The notes: a model not told the origin generated them from the sequence alone. A stretch of 25,740 bases of DNA from Flavobacteriales bacterium UBA1531 (GCA_002323795.1 DCPZ01000036.1:1-25740); one strand, 5' to 3'. Positions 1 to 8,468 are shown, numbered from the stretch's first letter. Program-made: numbers and translations.

Positions 1-6
1 AGTGGA

Positions 7-35
7 TTGATAATCGAAGTGTGGCATTAATTTTG
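7..35 (+). promoter_or_regulatory. Candidate promoter of the TPR gene
   Basis: TAATTTTG at 28-35 matches the Bacteroidetes primary-sigma -7 consensus TAnnTTTG exactly. A TTG at 7-9 lies 18 bp upstream, close to the usual spacing of the -33 element. Transcription would begin near 41, leaving a leader of about 50 nt before the ATG at 91. The match is seen in the sequence; promoter activity is inferred. Confidence 0.45.
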
Positions 36-90
36 TTGTTGAAACAAACGCATATCCCGCAACTCAGAAACCAAAGAAAAAAAGGAAGAG

Positions 91-1230
91 ATGAAAAATA
101 TTCTTGCCTTCGTAATGATTGCGTCAACATGTTTGGCGTACGGACAAAAGCAGGTCGTATCAGCTTACAACGCCAATAAGGCGGGAAAGTATGCTGACGC
201 CGCCGCATACATCGATGAAGCGATTACCATAGAAAAGGCTGCTCTCAAAGAAAAAACCTGGCGATACCGAGGAGAGATTTACCTCAACATAGCGAAGGAT
301 ACGGCACTCGTAGCGGCCTATCCTCAAGCCTTGTGGACGGCAAAAGATTCTTACCTCAAAGCACGAGAACTCGATGCAAAAGGCAACTACGAGCGTGAAA
401 TCATTACAGGTTTAGGATTGGTGCAAACGACCGCAGGCAATCAAGGAATAAATGATTACTCCAGTGAAGCCTATGATCAAGCTGCTGGGAAATTTGATCT
501 CAGCGCAGAAATTGCCGGATTATTTGACGTTCTCGACACCATGGGCATTTTCAATGCTGCGCTATGCTACGAAAAATCGAATAACGTAGATCTCGCCGTT
601 GAGCGTTATAAAATGTGCGGCGCGAGTGGATACCAAGTACCCAACGTGTACCTGTTTGTAGCGAATATCTTGCGCCAAAATGGACGAGACGAAGATGCCT
701 TGGTGGAATTGCAATCAGCTCGAGCCTTGTTTCCGAGGGAACAAAGCCTCATCATTGAAGAACTCAATATTTATCTCGAAGCCAAGGATTTTGAGCGCGC
801 AGAAAACAACCTGAAATTGGCAGCAGAAGGAGATCCAACGAATGAAATCCTCTGGTTTAGTCTAGGCAGCGTTTATGACAATCTTGAGAAAGACAAACTA
901 GCGGCCGAAGCCTATTTAAAGGCCTTGGAATTGAAACCAAATTATTTCGATGCCAATTACAATCTTGGTGCGATGTACTTCAACCAAGCTGTGCAAGGAA
1001 CCAATGAAGCGAATGACATGTGGAAACCGCGAATGACGAAGGCAGAAAGCGATAAGCAAAAAGGCCTTGAAGAAGCTGCAAAAGAAATGTTCACACAGGC
1101 TCGTCCATTCTTAGAAGCGGCCCATTCGAAAAATGCAAAAGACATTGACACCATCCGATCTTTGCGCGACATCTATGCGAGGACAGGTCAAGACGATTTA
1201 ATGCTTAAGATGAGCAACCTGCTAAAGTAA
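91..1230 (+). CDS. Exported tetratricopeptide-repeat protein
   Basis: The product has 379 residues. It starts with a Sec signal peptide (residues 1 to about 19: Lys, a hydrophobic core, then LAYGQ), so it is probably periplasmic or envelope-attached; no lipobox is visible. The rest is alpha-helical and rich in Ala, Glu, Leu and Tyr. TPR-type helix pairs are clearest at about residues 150-185 and 250-300, where the pattern LGSVYDNL...A..AYLKALELKPNYFDANYNLG is canonical. TPR proteins of this type usually scaffold protein-protein contacts; no enzymatic motif is seen. The start is supported by a purine-rich stretch (aaaggaagag) just before the ATG. It is a single gene here, pointing at the protease gene, with terminators between them. 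The specific role is unknown. The TPR assignment is confident; cellular function is not assignable. Confidence 0.85.
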   Translation: MKNILAFVMIASTCLAYGQKQVVSAYNANKAGKYADAAAYIDEAITIEKAALKEKTWRYRGEIYLNIAKDTALVAAYPQALWTAKDSYLKARELDAKGNYEREIITGLGLVQTTAGNQGINDYSSEAYDQAAGKFDLSAEIAGLFDVLDTMGIFNAALCYEKSNNVDLAVERYKMCGASGYQVPNVYLFVANILRQNGRDEDALVELQSARALFPREQSLIIEELNIYLEAKDFERAENNLKLAAEGDPTNEILWFSLGSVYDNLEKDKLAAEAYLKALELKPNYFDANYNLGAMYFNQAVQGTNEANDMWKPRMTKAESDKQKGLEEAAKEMFTQARPFLEAAHSKNAKDIDTIRSLRDIYARTGQDDLMLKMSNLLK

Positions 1231-1277
1231 AGTGCAAGGCTAAGTGCAATAAAATTATTCGCACGGACTAAATTTCG

Positions 1278-1305
1278 AAAGGGGGATTCTCGTGGGATCC
1301 CTTTT
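1278..1305 (+). terminator. Possible rho-independent terminator after the TPR gene
   Basis: AAAGGGGGAT (1278-1287) can pair with ATCCCTTT (1297-1304), using two G-U pairs, around a 9-nt loop. It is followed by a short T run (1302-1305). It lies 48 nt after the TPR stop codon. The stem is imperfect, so this is weaker than the hairpin at 1415-1444. Confidence 0.35.
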
Positions 1306-1414
1306 TCCGTTCTTCTTTTACATTTAACATAATATTTATTATCATTCAATAGGCGCAATTTCGATGACGTGCATGCGCAACAACATATTGAATAATTGCA
1401 ACATTGACTAAACA

Positions 1415-1444
1415 AAAAAGCCACCAGATTCTGGTGGCCTTTTA
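1415..1444. terminator. Bidirectional terminator between converging genes
   Basis: A perfect 8-bp stem, GCCACCAG (1420-1427) / CTGGTGGC (1431-1438), has a 3-nt loop. An A run lies on the left (1414-1419) and CTTTT on the right (1439-1443), so a U tract follows the hairpin on both strands. It sits between the TPR gene (+) and the protease gene (-), which end facing each other. Confidence 0.75.
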
Positions 1445-1462
1445 ATTGAACAATTGGAGCAT

Positions 1463-3739
1463 TCAATCCACCAACAGCCGTTGGTGATGAACACCGTAGA
1501 TGGGATGCCGAACTGATAACAAATAGAATCCAGCAGACCAATTTGACACATCCAATACGGTCGATGAATTCGTCAATCGCACCGTTGTCATGATTTTACC
1601 TGCTCCATCAAACGCCCGCAAATCCGATCCAATCCAATCGCGAGCATCAAACTGAACAAATGAACTTGCTGGATTTGGAAAGGCCGAAGGAGCATCAGCT
1701 TGATAAGCGTCTCGTACATCGGAAACATTCGTGCAAAAGACTGTTTGATCAGTATCCTCGAATTCCCCTCCAGAATCAACTGTGGCTCCATTTTCATCCA
1801 AAATCGTCCATGCACCTTCACCGTATTCGCAACAAAGACCATCGCCGTAACTGTCTGAGATTTCGAAGATGTAACAACCTTCAGCTAGACACAAATCTAC
1901 TTGCACCTCGGTTCCATCTATATCATCCTCATAAGGTCCCCCCGAATACAATACTTGCCCCAACTCTTTCAATTCCCACGTCACCTCGCTTCCATAGTCA
2001 TCAAGCAAAATAATCAACTGATAATCAATTGTTGGTCCCAAGGAAGTTACAAAGCTCACCGATGCTGCGTTATTGAAATCATTTTCATCTTGGATTCCAT
2101 TGGGATTGAATGCTCCAACCACCAATTCATTATCACCGTCAATGACAACGAATTCCGGCAGTTCCACCTCAGTCGTTTCGTATTGAGCAAGTGATCCAGA
2201 CCAGTCGATGGTTTGGGTTTCGGCTCCATTGTATGAATAAGTAATGGTGACGGATGAAAGGTCATTGATGCCTGCGTTCGTCAAGGTCACAATCGGAATA
2301 AACGGTTCCGCTTGACATGTGAAGTCGGTTGGAATGCCCGTCACCTGAATGCCTGCATCTACATCGTATGCTACAGCGCCTTCCGGCCATCCGTCTAGTA
2401 TGAGAGCTCCCGAATTGGTGGGGTCAAGCCAATCACGCAAACGCGTTGCGGCTGAATTTCCATCCCAACTCACATCAAATCTACCATACCAATCTGGTTC
2501 ATCATTGTTTACATTCCCAGAACATGCCGCAGTCCCACCATATAGTTGGCCTACGATTCGATGATTTTGATCATAAAGCGGCGAACCGGAAGACCCTGGC
2601 TCTGTGACTCCTTCCTCCCATTCACTGATGTACCAGACTGCCGCCCCTCCCACATTTTGTTCAGACGGTGCGTCTTCATCAAAACAGATCTTTTTCACGT
2701 CTCCGCTCGGATGGTGAATTCCAGTCAAATTCGTGGGCTCCACTCCTGAAGCATCCCAACCAGAATACTGCACATTGTATGACGCAGGTGGGGCTTGACT
2801 CAATTCTACCAGGGCAAAATCACTGCCCGCATTGCTCGCCAGCAAAGTACCGCCAGAAATAACATCCGAAGTTGGAGCATTATTCGTTCCTCCTGTGCAT
2901 CCTTCAATCTCATGATTAAAGAGATAGGTCCAGTTATTTGGATTGCCCAAACAGTGGTTGGCCGTGAGAAAATACGGGGTACCATCCTGTGCTGTATTGT
3001 TCACCAGTGCACCAGTGCAAACCGCGAAATTCCCTTGAATGATCAAAGCAACGCTCCTACTTTCTGTTGCCCAAGGTGCGCCTTCTGGACAATTGACATT
3101 GATGTTGCAATTTCCAGAAGTGCCATAAGGTCCCCTGTCCTGAACTGATTCGGCGTAACGGTGAATGCTTCTGTAACTGTGAATCACCTTCGACACATGC
3201 AATTCAGCTGTGAATTCAGCGTCCAATGGCTCTCTGTATTCGATGACGACAGAAGTGCCTATCGTTTGTCCAACTGCCAAGGACCCCCAATCCTTGTTGT
3301 TGCGGTGATCAAATGAACCGATGAAATCCGACTGATCAGCACTCCATACGTACAGCTCTCCTCCCTTCGGCAGACGGTATTGATCAAAGAAAAAGCTCAG
3401 ACCCAAGGCATCATTCGTCTCGATCTTCACTCGCCAAACTTTCGACCTCGATTCTTGCGACCATACCCCAGCGGAAGACGGGGAAATGTCTACAGCAAAC
3501 TCAACCCCAAAGCGCCATGGAGCTTCTTTGTACTGGTCTGTCACTGCATCCTGCGCATCGAGTGCAGCTCTATCGATTGCTGGCAACCGCAAAGAGGGAA
3601 TATCGTCCACGTTCACGAACCAATTTGGACTTCCTCCATACTGCACTTGGCTTTTGATTGTGGCAGAAGCAAAAACAAAAGAAAGCAGCAGAAAAACACG
3701 TAATTGAGGCGCGAGAAGTCGAATAAAGCAGCTTGTCAT
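1463..3739 (-). CDS. Secreted lysyl-endopeptidase-like serine protease with T9SS C-terminal domain
   Basis: The product has 758 residues from the ATG at 3739. A TTG 33 nt upstream is in frame but would put charged residues before the signal peptide, so I prefer the ATG. Signal peptide about 1-31. The trypsin-fold domain (about 205-445) resembles Achromobacter protease I/lysyl endopeptidase. The triad is His262 in TANHC, Asp307 in GSDFALVEL and Ser384 in PGSSGSPLY, and many Cys residues fit disulfides. A CARDB-like beta-sandwich follows (about 460-565), then a module with SDSYGDGLCC (about 570-670) that recurs in secreted Bacteroidetes proteins. Residues about 685-758 form a type-A T9SS sorting domain (FPNPASS..., final RLLVD), so the enzyme is probably exported across the outer membrane and surface-bound or released. 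Lys-C specificity is inferred from the family only. Confidence 0.9.
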   Translation of the reverse strand: MTSCFIRLLAPQLRVFLLLSFVFASATIKSQVQYGGSPNWFVNVDDIPSLRLPAIDRAALDAQDAVTDQYKEAPWRFGVEFAVDISPSSAGVWSQESRSKVWRVKIETNDALGLSFFFDQYRLPKGGELYVWSADQSDFIGSFDHRNNKDWGSLAVGQTIGTSVVIEYREPLDAEFTAELHVSKVIHSYRSIHRYAESVQDRGPYGTSGNCNINVNCPEGAPWATESRSVALIIQGNFAVCTGALVNNTAQDGTPYFLTANHCLGNPNNWTYLFNHEIEGCTGGTNNAPTSDVISGGTLLASNAGSDFALVELSQAPPASYNVQYSGWDASGVEPTNLTGIHHPSGDVKKICFDEDAPSEQNVGGAAVWYISEWEEGVTEPGSSGSPLYDQNHRIVGQLYGGTAACSGNVNNDEPDWYGRFDVSWDGNSAATRLRDWLDPTNSGALILDGWPEGAVAYDVDAGIQVTGIPTDFTCQAEPFIPIVTLTNAGINDLSSVTITYSYNGAETQTIDWSGSLAQYETTEVELPEFVVIDGDNELVVGAFNPNGIQDENDFNNAASVSFVTSLGPTIDYQLIILLDDYGSEVTWELKELGQVLYSGGPYEDDIDGTEVQVDLCLAEGCYIFEISDSYGDGLCCEYGEGAWTILDENGATVDSGGEFEDTDQTVFCTNVSDVRDAYQADAPSAFPNPASSFVQFDARDWIGSDLRAFDGAGKIMTTVRLTNSSTVLDVSNWSAGFYLLSVRHPIYGVHHQRLLVD

Positions 3740-3771
3740 GGGAGAGATATTTTTTCGTTTCAATGTGCCCA

Positions 3772-3804
3772 AAAAGGTAGACGAAATTTATAACCATGGC
3801 AAAA
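3772..3804 (-). promoter_or_regulatory. Candidate promoter of the protease gene
   Basis: On the minus strand TTTTG (complement of 3800-3804) is followed after 20 nt by TACCTTTT (complement of 3772-3779), one base off TAnnTTTG. The implied transcript start is about 25 nt before the ATG at 3739. Consensus fit is visible; activity is inferred. Confidence 0.4.
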
Positions 3805-3998
3805 GCCAAAATGTTGCTTTTACCTCATTGCCTCATGATAGCAAATCTTCGCGTAAAAAAAGTTTAATCTACCGATTGACTTTCTACCCATCACATTGTC
3901 AGAGATGTGTCTCAAATGATTCCTTGAACGTATTCTTGGACATGATTATTCTTCCCATGAATGTATGCGCAAAGTGAAACATTTTGATTTGTTTGCCG

Positions 3999-4006
3999 TA
4001 AATTTG
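3999..4006 (+). promoter_or_regulatory. -7 element of the tRNA-Ser promoter
   Basis: TAAATTTG matches the Bacteroidetes -7 consensus TAnnTTTG exactly and ends 10 nt before the first base of the tRNA. The expected start point would leave a 5' leader of only a few nt. No well-spaced -33 TTG is seen. The rest of 3740-3998 shows no convincing gene. Confidence 0.5.
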
Positions 4007-4016
4007 CACAGTCTTT

Positions 4017-4102
4017 GGAGGTTTGGCAGAGTTGGTCGATCGCACCGGTCTTGAAAACCGGCGTACCGCAAGGTACCGGGGGTTCGAATCCCTCAGCCTC
4101 CG
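4017..4102 (+). tRNA. tRNA-Ser (anticodon UGA)
   Basis: This is an 86-nt class II tRNA. The acceptor stem GGAGGTT (4017-4023) pairs with AGCCTCC (4095-4101), with one G-U pair and discriminator G4102. The anticodon stem CCGGT/ACCGG (4045-4049/4057-4061) carries a loop with TGA at 4052-4054, which reads UCA serine codons. A long variable arm (GTACCGCAAGGTACC region, about 4063-4077) and the T arm GGGGGTTCGAATCCC follow. The long variable arm and a G discriminator are serine identity features. CCA is not encoded. No copied 3' end of the tRNA is seen nearby, so there is no sign of integration here. Confidence 0.97.
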
Positions 4103-4109
4103 CTACAAA

Positions 4110-4136
4110 AAACGCCCACTCAATGAGTGGGCGTTT
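4110..4136. terminator. Strong bidirectional hairpin terminator
   Basis: A perfect 12-bp stem, AAACGCCCACTC (4110-4121) / GAGTGGGCGTTT (4125-4136), encloses a 3-nt loop. It is flanked by A residues on the left (4107-4112) and T-rich sequence on the right (to 4144). It lies 8 nt after the tRNA and 28 nt beyond the stop of the converging esterase gene, so it can serve both. Confidence 0.85.
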
Positions 4137-4163
4137 CTTGTTTCTTATCAGAGCAGTGCGGCT

Positions 4164-6038
4164 TCATTCTGCACCTATGCGCTTTTCTACCGAGCCATCA
4201 GAGTAAATAAAAAGTCGCAGCTCTCCTGGAACCGACTTCGATTTTCGTCCTAACAAGTCAACAACATTAACAAGCCTGCGAGTATCGCCCCCCCCTTCAC
4301 TGCCAATGCCTTCGGGCACATTTTGGCACAATTGCTCAAAAAACAACCAAGCCTCTAAACTCGCATCAATGTCCATATTTCCATAGGCGCCAGGCCAGTC
4401 ATGCCCACCGTTTTCTACCGTGTAAAGACGAACTTCGGAGCACCCACCATCTGGATCTCCGTAACGGACTGCATTCACTTCACTCCCATCATTCGGATCA
4501 ACATCTTCGAAGGAATAAGCCTCTTCTTGAACCAGTCCAAAAAGATTTACGAAGAAATCAATTGTCGCAGGAATGCTTGGATAAGCTCCCCAACCGTCAT
4601 TGTTGTTTGGGTCACCGTCATAGTAGGTCACGTTGTCGTTGGTTCCGTGAATCTCCAAAATGGGAACTTCGTTCAAAGGACTGCAATTGTCCATAATATC
4701 CTGCATGATCATGCCGGCAATAGGCGCTACAGCCTTGAAATCCTCAGATGCTTCACAAGCCAACAAATAACAGAAATCACCGCCATTTGACATTCCTGTG
4801 CAAAAGACCTCATCTGTTAAAATTCCGTAGTCATCTCCAAAGGCATTTGTTAGCGTTTGAAGGTATGCCACATCGTCAACTGTCTCATTGTTCTGAAAGT
4901 CGTATCCCACATTCCAAAATGCGTTTCCAAATGAATCATCGATTCCTTGAGGATAACAAACAGCGAAGCCAAAAATCTCTGCGAGGGTGTTGAAACCCGA
5001 ATAATCCATGATGCCCTGTGCACTGCCAGTGTACCCGTGGCAGACATATACCAGAGGACAATATGCCAGCGCCGAGGCTGGCCGATAGAAAATATATTCA
5101 CGTTCAATCCCCCCTGATGTTATGGTGCCATAATCAAGCACGGCGATTGCAATGGTTTGTGAATCATTCGCAGGATTATCATCTGCTTGGCCATTGACTG
5201 AAAGAATAGAAACATTCAGCTGGAGCGATCCCATTGCATCCACTGTCAATTCATCAGGATGCTCAAAGGCATAAGCCTCACCGGCTTCAAGCGCTAATTC
5301 TGTGTATTCCTCCACGAATTCATCACCACCAATCGACCAGCTCAACACCACGCTTGAAATGGTCTCTAATCCGTTATTCGTGATCGTGCCCTCAACTGAA
5401 ATGACATCGCCCAAGCTCACACTAGAAGGAATACTAACTTCACTTAACGCGGCATCCAATCCAGTCGGTTCAAAAACAACAACATCATCGATAGCGCAAC
5501 CATAGACCCAGCCCCCGTTGTCATTGTAGCGAAAGGCAATCAATACATTCGGTTCACCCAGGAGCTGATTCAACGAAAACGTATGTGAATTCCACGCGCC
5601 ATCGTCCGACCCTTCTATGGTTTCTAAAACTTCCCATGTTGATCCTTCGTCCAACGAGAATTCGATGGTTGCGACTTCCGTTGCTCCTTCAAATGTTCCT
5701 CCATCATAATATGCCTGAAATTGCAGCATTACCGCTTCGCTCTCAGAAAGGTTGAATGCCGGCATGATCAAATAATCCTCGCTTTTATCGCAATCGCATC
5801 CATCATCGTTCGTTGCAATGAAATGACCATTGGGTGCAATGCTCCACCAATTGCTTTGCAAGTCGGAATTTGTTCCTAACAACCAACCGCCGTCAGTCGA
5901 CAAAGTTTGCTGCGTCCATCCATCCGGAAGGGATACATCTTCAAAATTCTCTGACATGAGGATATTCTGTCCAAAAGCAGCAGAACTTATCAGGCAAGCA
6001 GCAAAGAGCAGAACACGATTCAGCACAAAATTATCCAT
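4164..6038 (-). CDS. Secreted CE1-type esterase (PHB depolymerase/feruloyl esterase-like) with N-terminal adhesin-like domain
   Basis: The product has 624 residues. Signal peptide 1 to about 23 (SSAAFGQ). Residues about 25-192 form a MAM/cleaved-adhesin-type jelly roll (ENFEDVSLPDGW at the start, CAIDDVVVFEP at the end), often a carbohydrate- or surface-binding module. Residues about 195-300 are a CARDB-like beta-sandwich. Residues about 305-572 are an alpha/beta hydrolase of the PHB depolymerase/LpqC type, with nucleophile Ser417 in GMSNGG, Asp468 in HGTNDN and His546 in GGHDWPG. The substrate cannot be read from sequence; polyesters, acetyl or feruloyl esters of polysaccharides are typical. 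The last 40 residues (VNVVDLLGRKS...LRLFIYSDGSVEKRI) look like the second half of a type-A T9SS sorting domain, without the usual N-terminal PNP part. It is divergent from the GH16 gene. Confidence 0.87.
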   Translation of the reverse strand: MDNFVLNRVLLFAACLISSAAFGQNILMSENFEDVSLPDGWTQQTLSTDGGWLLGTNSDLQSNWWSIAPNGHFIATNDDGCDCDKSEDYLIMPAFNLSESEAVMLQFQAYYDGGTFEGATEVATIEFSLDEGSTWEVLETIEGSDDGAWNSHTFSLNQLLGEPNVLIAFRYNDNGGWVYGCAIDDVVVFEPTGLDAALSEVSIPSSVSLGDVISVEGTITNNGLETISSVVLSWSIGGDEFVEEYTELALEAGEAYAFEHPDELTVDAMGSLQLNVSILSVNGQADDNPANDSQTIAIAVLDYGTITSGGIEREYIFYRPASALAYCPLVYVCHGYTGSAQGIMDYSGFNTLAEIFGFAVCYPQGIDDSFGNAFWNVGYDFQNNETVDDVAYLQTLTNAFGDDYGILTDEVFCTGMSNGGDFCYLLACEASEDFKAVAPIAGMIMQDIMDNCSPLNEVPILEIHGTNDNVTYYDGDPNNNDGWGAYPSIPATIDFFVNLFGLVQEEAYSFEDVDPNDGSEVNAVRYGDPDGGCSEVRLYTVENGGHDWPGAYGNMDIDASLEAWLFFEQLCQNVPEGIGSEGGGDTRRLVNVVDLLGRKSKSVPGELRLFIYSDGSVEKRIGAE

Positions 6039-6108
6039 CTGATTGATTTTATTTTCGAATTTAGACGAAAATCCGTGGTTTCCATTCAGCCACTCCGATT
6101 GATTGAAT

Positions 6109-6116
6109 TAACTTTC
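6109..6116 (+). promoter_or_regulatory. -7-like box abutting the GH16 start codon
   Basis: TAACTTTC differs from TAnnTTTG in one base and ends 4 nt before the ATG at 6121. The expected transcript start would fall on or beside the start codon. The same spacing is seen before other genes in this window (10933, 18456, 10722 on minus). Leaderless expression is an inference. Confidence 0.35.
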
Positions 6117-6120
6117 CTGA

Positions 6121-7614
6121 ATGCGAATTCTGGTTCCAATTCTTTTCTGTGTGTTCACAAGCCAATGCCTTGGTCAAATAGCCTGTCCATGGCAGCCCGA
6201 TAGCGATGAAGATTTTTTCATTAGCGTGACCGATGTCCTCGCTGTCCTCAGTGTCTTTGGTCAAGCCGATTTAGATGAAGATGGTTTGTGGGATAATGCG
6301 GATTTGTGCACGGACATTACAGCTTGCAATTACACTGCGAACCCATCTCTCCCTTGCGCATATCTCGACGCCTCGGGCATTTGTGGAGGCAACGGTGAAA
6401 TTCCTGAATTGCTCATTGGTTCTTGGATTTTTAGTCAAGAAGCGGGAGCATTGGAGATCGGCCCCACACCAGGGTCCAACATGTGGTACTCCAGTGTACC
6501 GTTCGGTCTACAAAACGCGCAATACGATGACATCTATTCCTTCTCAGACAACGGCACGTTGATTGCTGATTACAATGGGACCATCATCGATGCATTTTCC
6601 AATTATAGCGAACAGAGCTATGATTGCACCTCGATTGAAATTGACTTCAATTTTGGTGAAGAGCCCGATGCACCGGTAACCTTTGAATTGCTACCTGAGT
6701 CAACATCGTGCAGTTGTCCATTCATTGGCACCAATGATGCTGGACTGATCTTTACGATCACCAACATCACTGCAACGACGCTTGAGTTGCAGGCGCAGGG
6801 GGACAATAGCAACTGCGAAACAACGGAAGCTTACTTCACATTCACTTTCGTACGAATGACTGAAGACACCAATGATGGAACCGGCTACCCTGCGCCAGAA
6901 TCCTATCCAGGAATGGACCTCGTCTGGTCAGACGAATTCAATGGAACTGCTGTCGACACTCAAAACTGGACGTACGACCTCGGGAACAATGGTTGGGGCA
7001 ATAATGAGTGGCAGAATTACACCAATTCAACGGCGAATAGCTCAGTGGCCAATGGACATTTGACCATTACAGCTCGTGAAAATGGCTCCAATTACACTTC
7101 TGCAAGGCTTAAGACTCAAGGCTTACAGGATTTTCAATTTGGACGCATCGACATTCGAGCCAAGCTTCCGGAGGGTCAGGGAATTTGGCCAGCACTTTGG
7201 ATGCTTGGCATCAACATCACCAATGGAGGATGGCCTCAATGTGGAGAAATTGACATCATGGAAATGGTAGGTCACGAAGCTTCCACAGTTCACGGGACAG
7301 CACACTGGGGAAGCGAATGGAGCTCACACCAATACAGCGGATCAAGCATCACATTGCCCAATGGTGAACACTTCAGTGAAACCTTCCACTTATTTTCCGT
7401 GGATTGGCAGCCCAATTCAATTACCTGGTATATGGACAATCAAGAATATTACAGCATCAGTCCCAACCAGATGAACGGTCAGCCTTACCCCTTCAATGCA
7501 CCATTCTTTTTCATCATGAACATTGCCGTGGGAGGTGACTGGCCGGGTTATCCCGATGCTTCTACCACTTTCCCGCAAGAAATGATCGTGGATTGCGTTC
7601 GTGTGTTTCAATGA
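6121..7614 (+). CDS. Secreted GH16 endo-beta-glucanase (laminarinase-like)
   Basis: The product has 497 residues. Signal peptide 1 to about 19 (ending LGQ). Residues about 20-95 are a Cys-rich segment holding a dockerin-like stretch (SVTDVLAVLSVFG, DLDEDGLWDNADLC) and one ACNY...CAYLDASGICGG unit common in marine Bacteroidetes proteins. Residues about 96-247 resemble a lipocalin-like beta-barrel (LLIGSWIFS at the start). The GH16 catalytic domain spans about 265-497, with GEIDIMEM carrying Glu376 (nucleophile), Asp378 and Glu381 (acid/base). Aromatic residues (WPALWML, WYMDN) shape the cleft. GH16 enzymes of this type cut beta-1,3 or mixed-linkage glucans such as laminarin; exact specificity is inferred. 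The protein ends directly after the GH16 fold (DCVRVFQ), with no T9SS domain and no clear lipobox. It overlaps the next gene by ATGA. Confidence 0.92.
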   Translation: MRILVPILFCVFTSQCLGQIACPWQPDSDEDFFISVTDVLAVLSVFGQADLDEDGLWDNADLCTDITACNYTANPSLPCAYLDASGICGGNGEIPELLIGSWIFSQEAGALEIGPTPGSNMWYSSVPFGLQNAQYDDIYSFSDNGTLIADYNGTIIDAFSNYSEQSYDCTSIEIDFNFGEEPDAPVTFELLPESTSCSCPFIGTNDAGLIFTITNITATTLELQAQGDNSNCETTEAYFTFTFVRMTEDTNDGTGYPAPESYPGMDLVWSDEFNGTAVDTQNWTYDLGNNGWGNNEWQNYTNSTANSSVANGHLTITARENGSNYTSARLKTQGLQDFQFGRIDIRAKLPEGQGIWPALWMLGINITNGGWPQCGEIDIMEMVGHEASTVHGTAHWGSEWSSHQYSGSSITLPNGEHFSETFHLFSVDWQPNSITWYMDNQEYYSISPNQMNGQPYPFNAPFFFIMNIAVGGDWPGYPDASTTFPQEMIVDCVRVFQ

Positions 7615-8468
7615 TGCTTAAATCTCCTTCTCCCCATAGAAGCTCATGGTTCATGGATCCGCAATGGTGCCGAATCACTACAAATCAAGAGCCGTGGTTG
7701 GGCCCAAATAAAATTGCACTTGCACGCACAACCATCAAAGGAATTCCAGCGATTATAACCCCACCGTGGGCACTCAACACCGATTGGAATGGTTTGAAAT
7801 TGCATGATCTCAAGAGGGCGCTTGAAAAAAGTAGCGAGGCCTTAGTCGTAATCGATCTCCCAATTGGAAAAACTTGCGAATGGCAAAAACCTTGGAATAT
7901 ACAAGAGACCCACACGCGAATCCTCGAATGGAATCAGAACGAAACTGGACTTGAGCAATGGCCTAAACACCGCCTCAAGCAAGTTAAAAAGGCCGCCTCA
8001 AAAGGAATTACCATCGAACATTCTTACGATGTTGAAGAAATGGTCCAGTTGCATCAGTTGGCTCGACAGCGCAAATCCATCGATTCCAATGAAGATGCAT
8101 TGAAGAAACTCTTAGAACATGTGGTTCGAAGCCCACATCAGTCAAGCCTTATCGCCCGAGACGAGAAAGGAAGTGCAATTGCCAATGCTGTAGTTTTGCA
8201 TAACAATGGCCGATCGATTTATGCTTTTGGTGGCCAACATCGTTCTCCGCTTTCCTCACTCGCCACTGTAAGTTTGCTGCACAAGGCAATCGAAATTGCT
8301 GCGAATATTGGACAGACATCTTTCGATTTTGGAGGCTCGCGAGATTCAGGTGTGGATCGGTTCTACTCCGAATTTGGAGCACAAAAAATAACAAAGCAAC
8401 GCGCAGTTTTTTGCCGAGTACCCCAGCGCCTGTGGCTCCGACTCATGCGTCCTGATTTGTTCGACTGA
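7611..8468 (+). CDS. FemAB/BioF2-like GNAT-fold acyltransferase
   Basis: The product has 285 residues from the ATG at 7611, chosen because it overlaps the GH16 stop as ATGA, a translational-coupling arrangement; an ATG at 7614 is equally possible. There is no signal peptide, so it is cytoplasmic. The protein shows the double-GNAT pattern of FemAB-like/BioF2-like acyltransferases: residues about 110-140 are basic and helical (HRLKQVKKAASKG), about 165-195 carry a strand with ARDEKGSAIANAVVL, and the C-terminal part has IYAFGGQH, SLLHKAIEIA and FDFGGSRDSGVDRFYSEFGA, the signature seen in FemX-type and related proteins. Members transfer aminoacyl or acyl groups to peptidoglycan precursors, sugars or lipids; the substrate here is unknown. 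Pairing with a secreted glucanase is unexpected. It converges on the PKD gene with only 16 nt between. Confidence 0.75.
   Translation: MMLKSPSPHRSSWFMDPQWCRITTNQEPWLGPNKIALARTTIKGIPAIITPPWALNTDWNGLKLHDLKRALEKSSEALVVIDLPIGKTCEWQKPWNIQETHTRILEWNQNETGLEQWPKHRLKQVKKAASKGITIEHSYDVEEMVQLHQLARQRKSIDSNEDALKKLLEHVVRSPHQSSLIARDEKGSAIANAVVLHNNGRSIYAFGGQHRSPLSSLATVSLLHKAIEIAANIGQTSFDFGGSRDSGVDRFYSEFGAQKITKQRAVFCRVPQRLWLRLMRPDLFD

Noticed and set aside
3740..3772. TTG start 33 nt upstream for the protease
   Set aside because: It would place GTLKRKNIS before the signal peptide, while the ATG at 3739 gives a normal one and leaves room for a promoter.
3738..3977. 79-codon plus-strand frame beside the protease start
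   Set aside because: It overlaps the protease start and its promoter, has no recognisable domain and an unstructured composition; the region is better explained as regulatory DNA.
4017..4102. tRNA-Ser as an integration site
   Set aside because: No integrase, no direct repeat of the tRNA 3' end and no change in gene type is visible nearby.
4015..4253. Two plus-strand frames running through the tRNA gene
   Set aside because: They cross the tRNA and its terminator and overlap the esterase 3' end; they are by-products of GC-rich structured RNA.
6166..6186. Possible lipobox in the GH16 leader (Cys at residue 16 or 22)
   Set aside because: The residues before either Cys do not fit the lipobox pattern; cleavage after LGQ by signal peptidase I is more likely.
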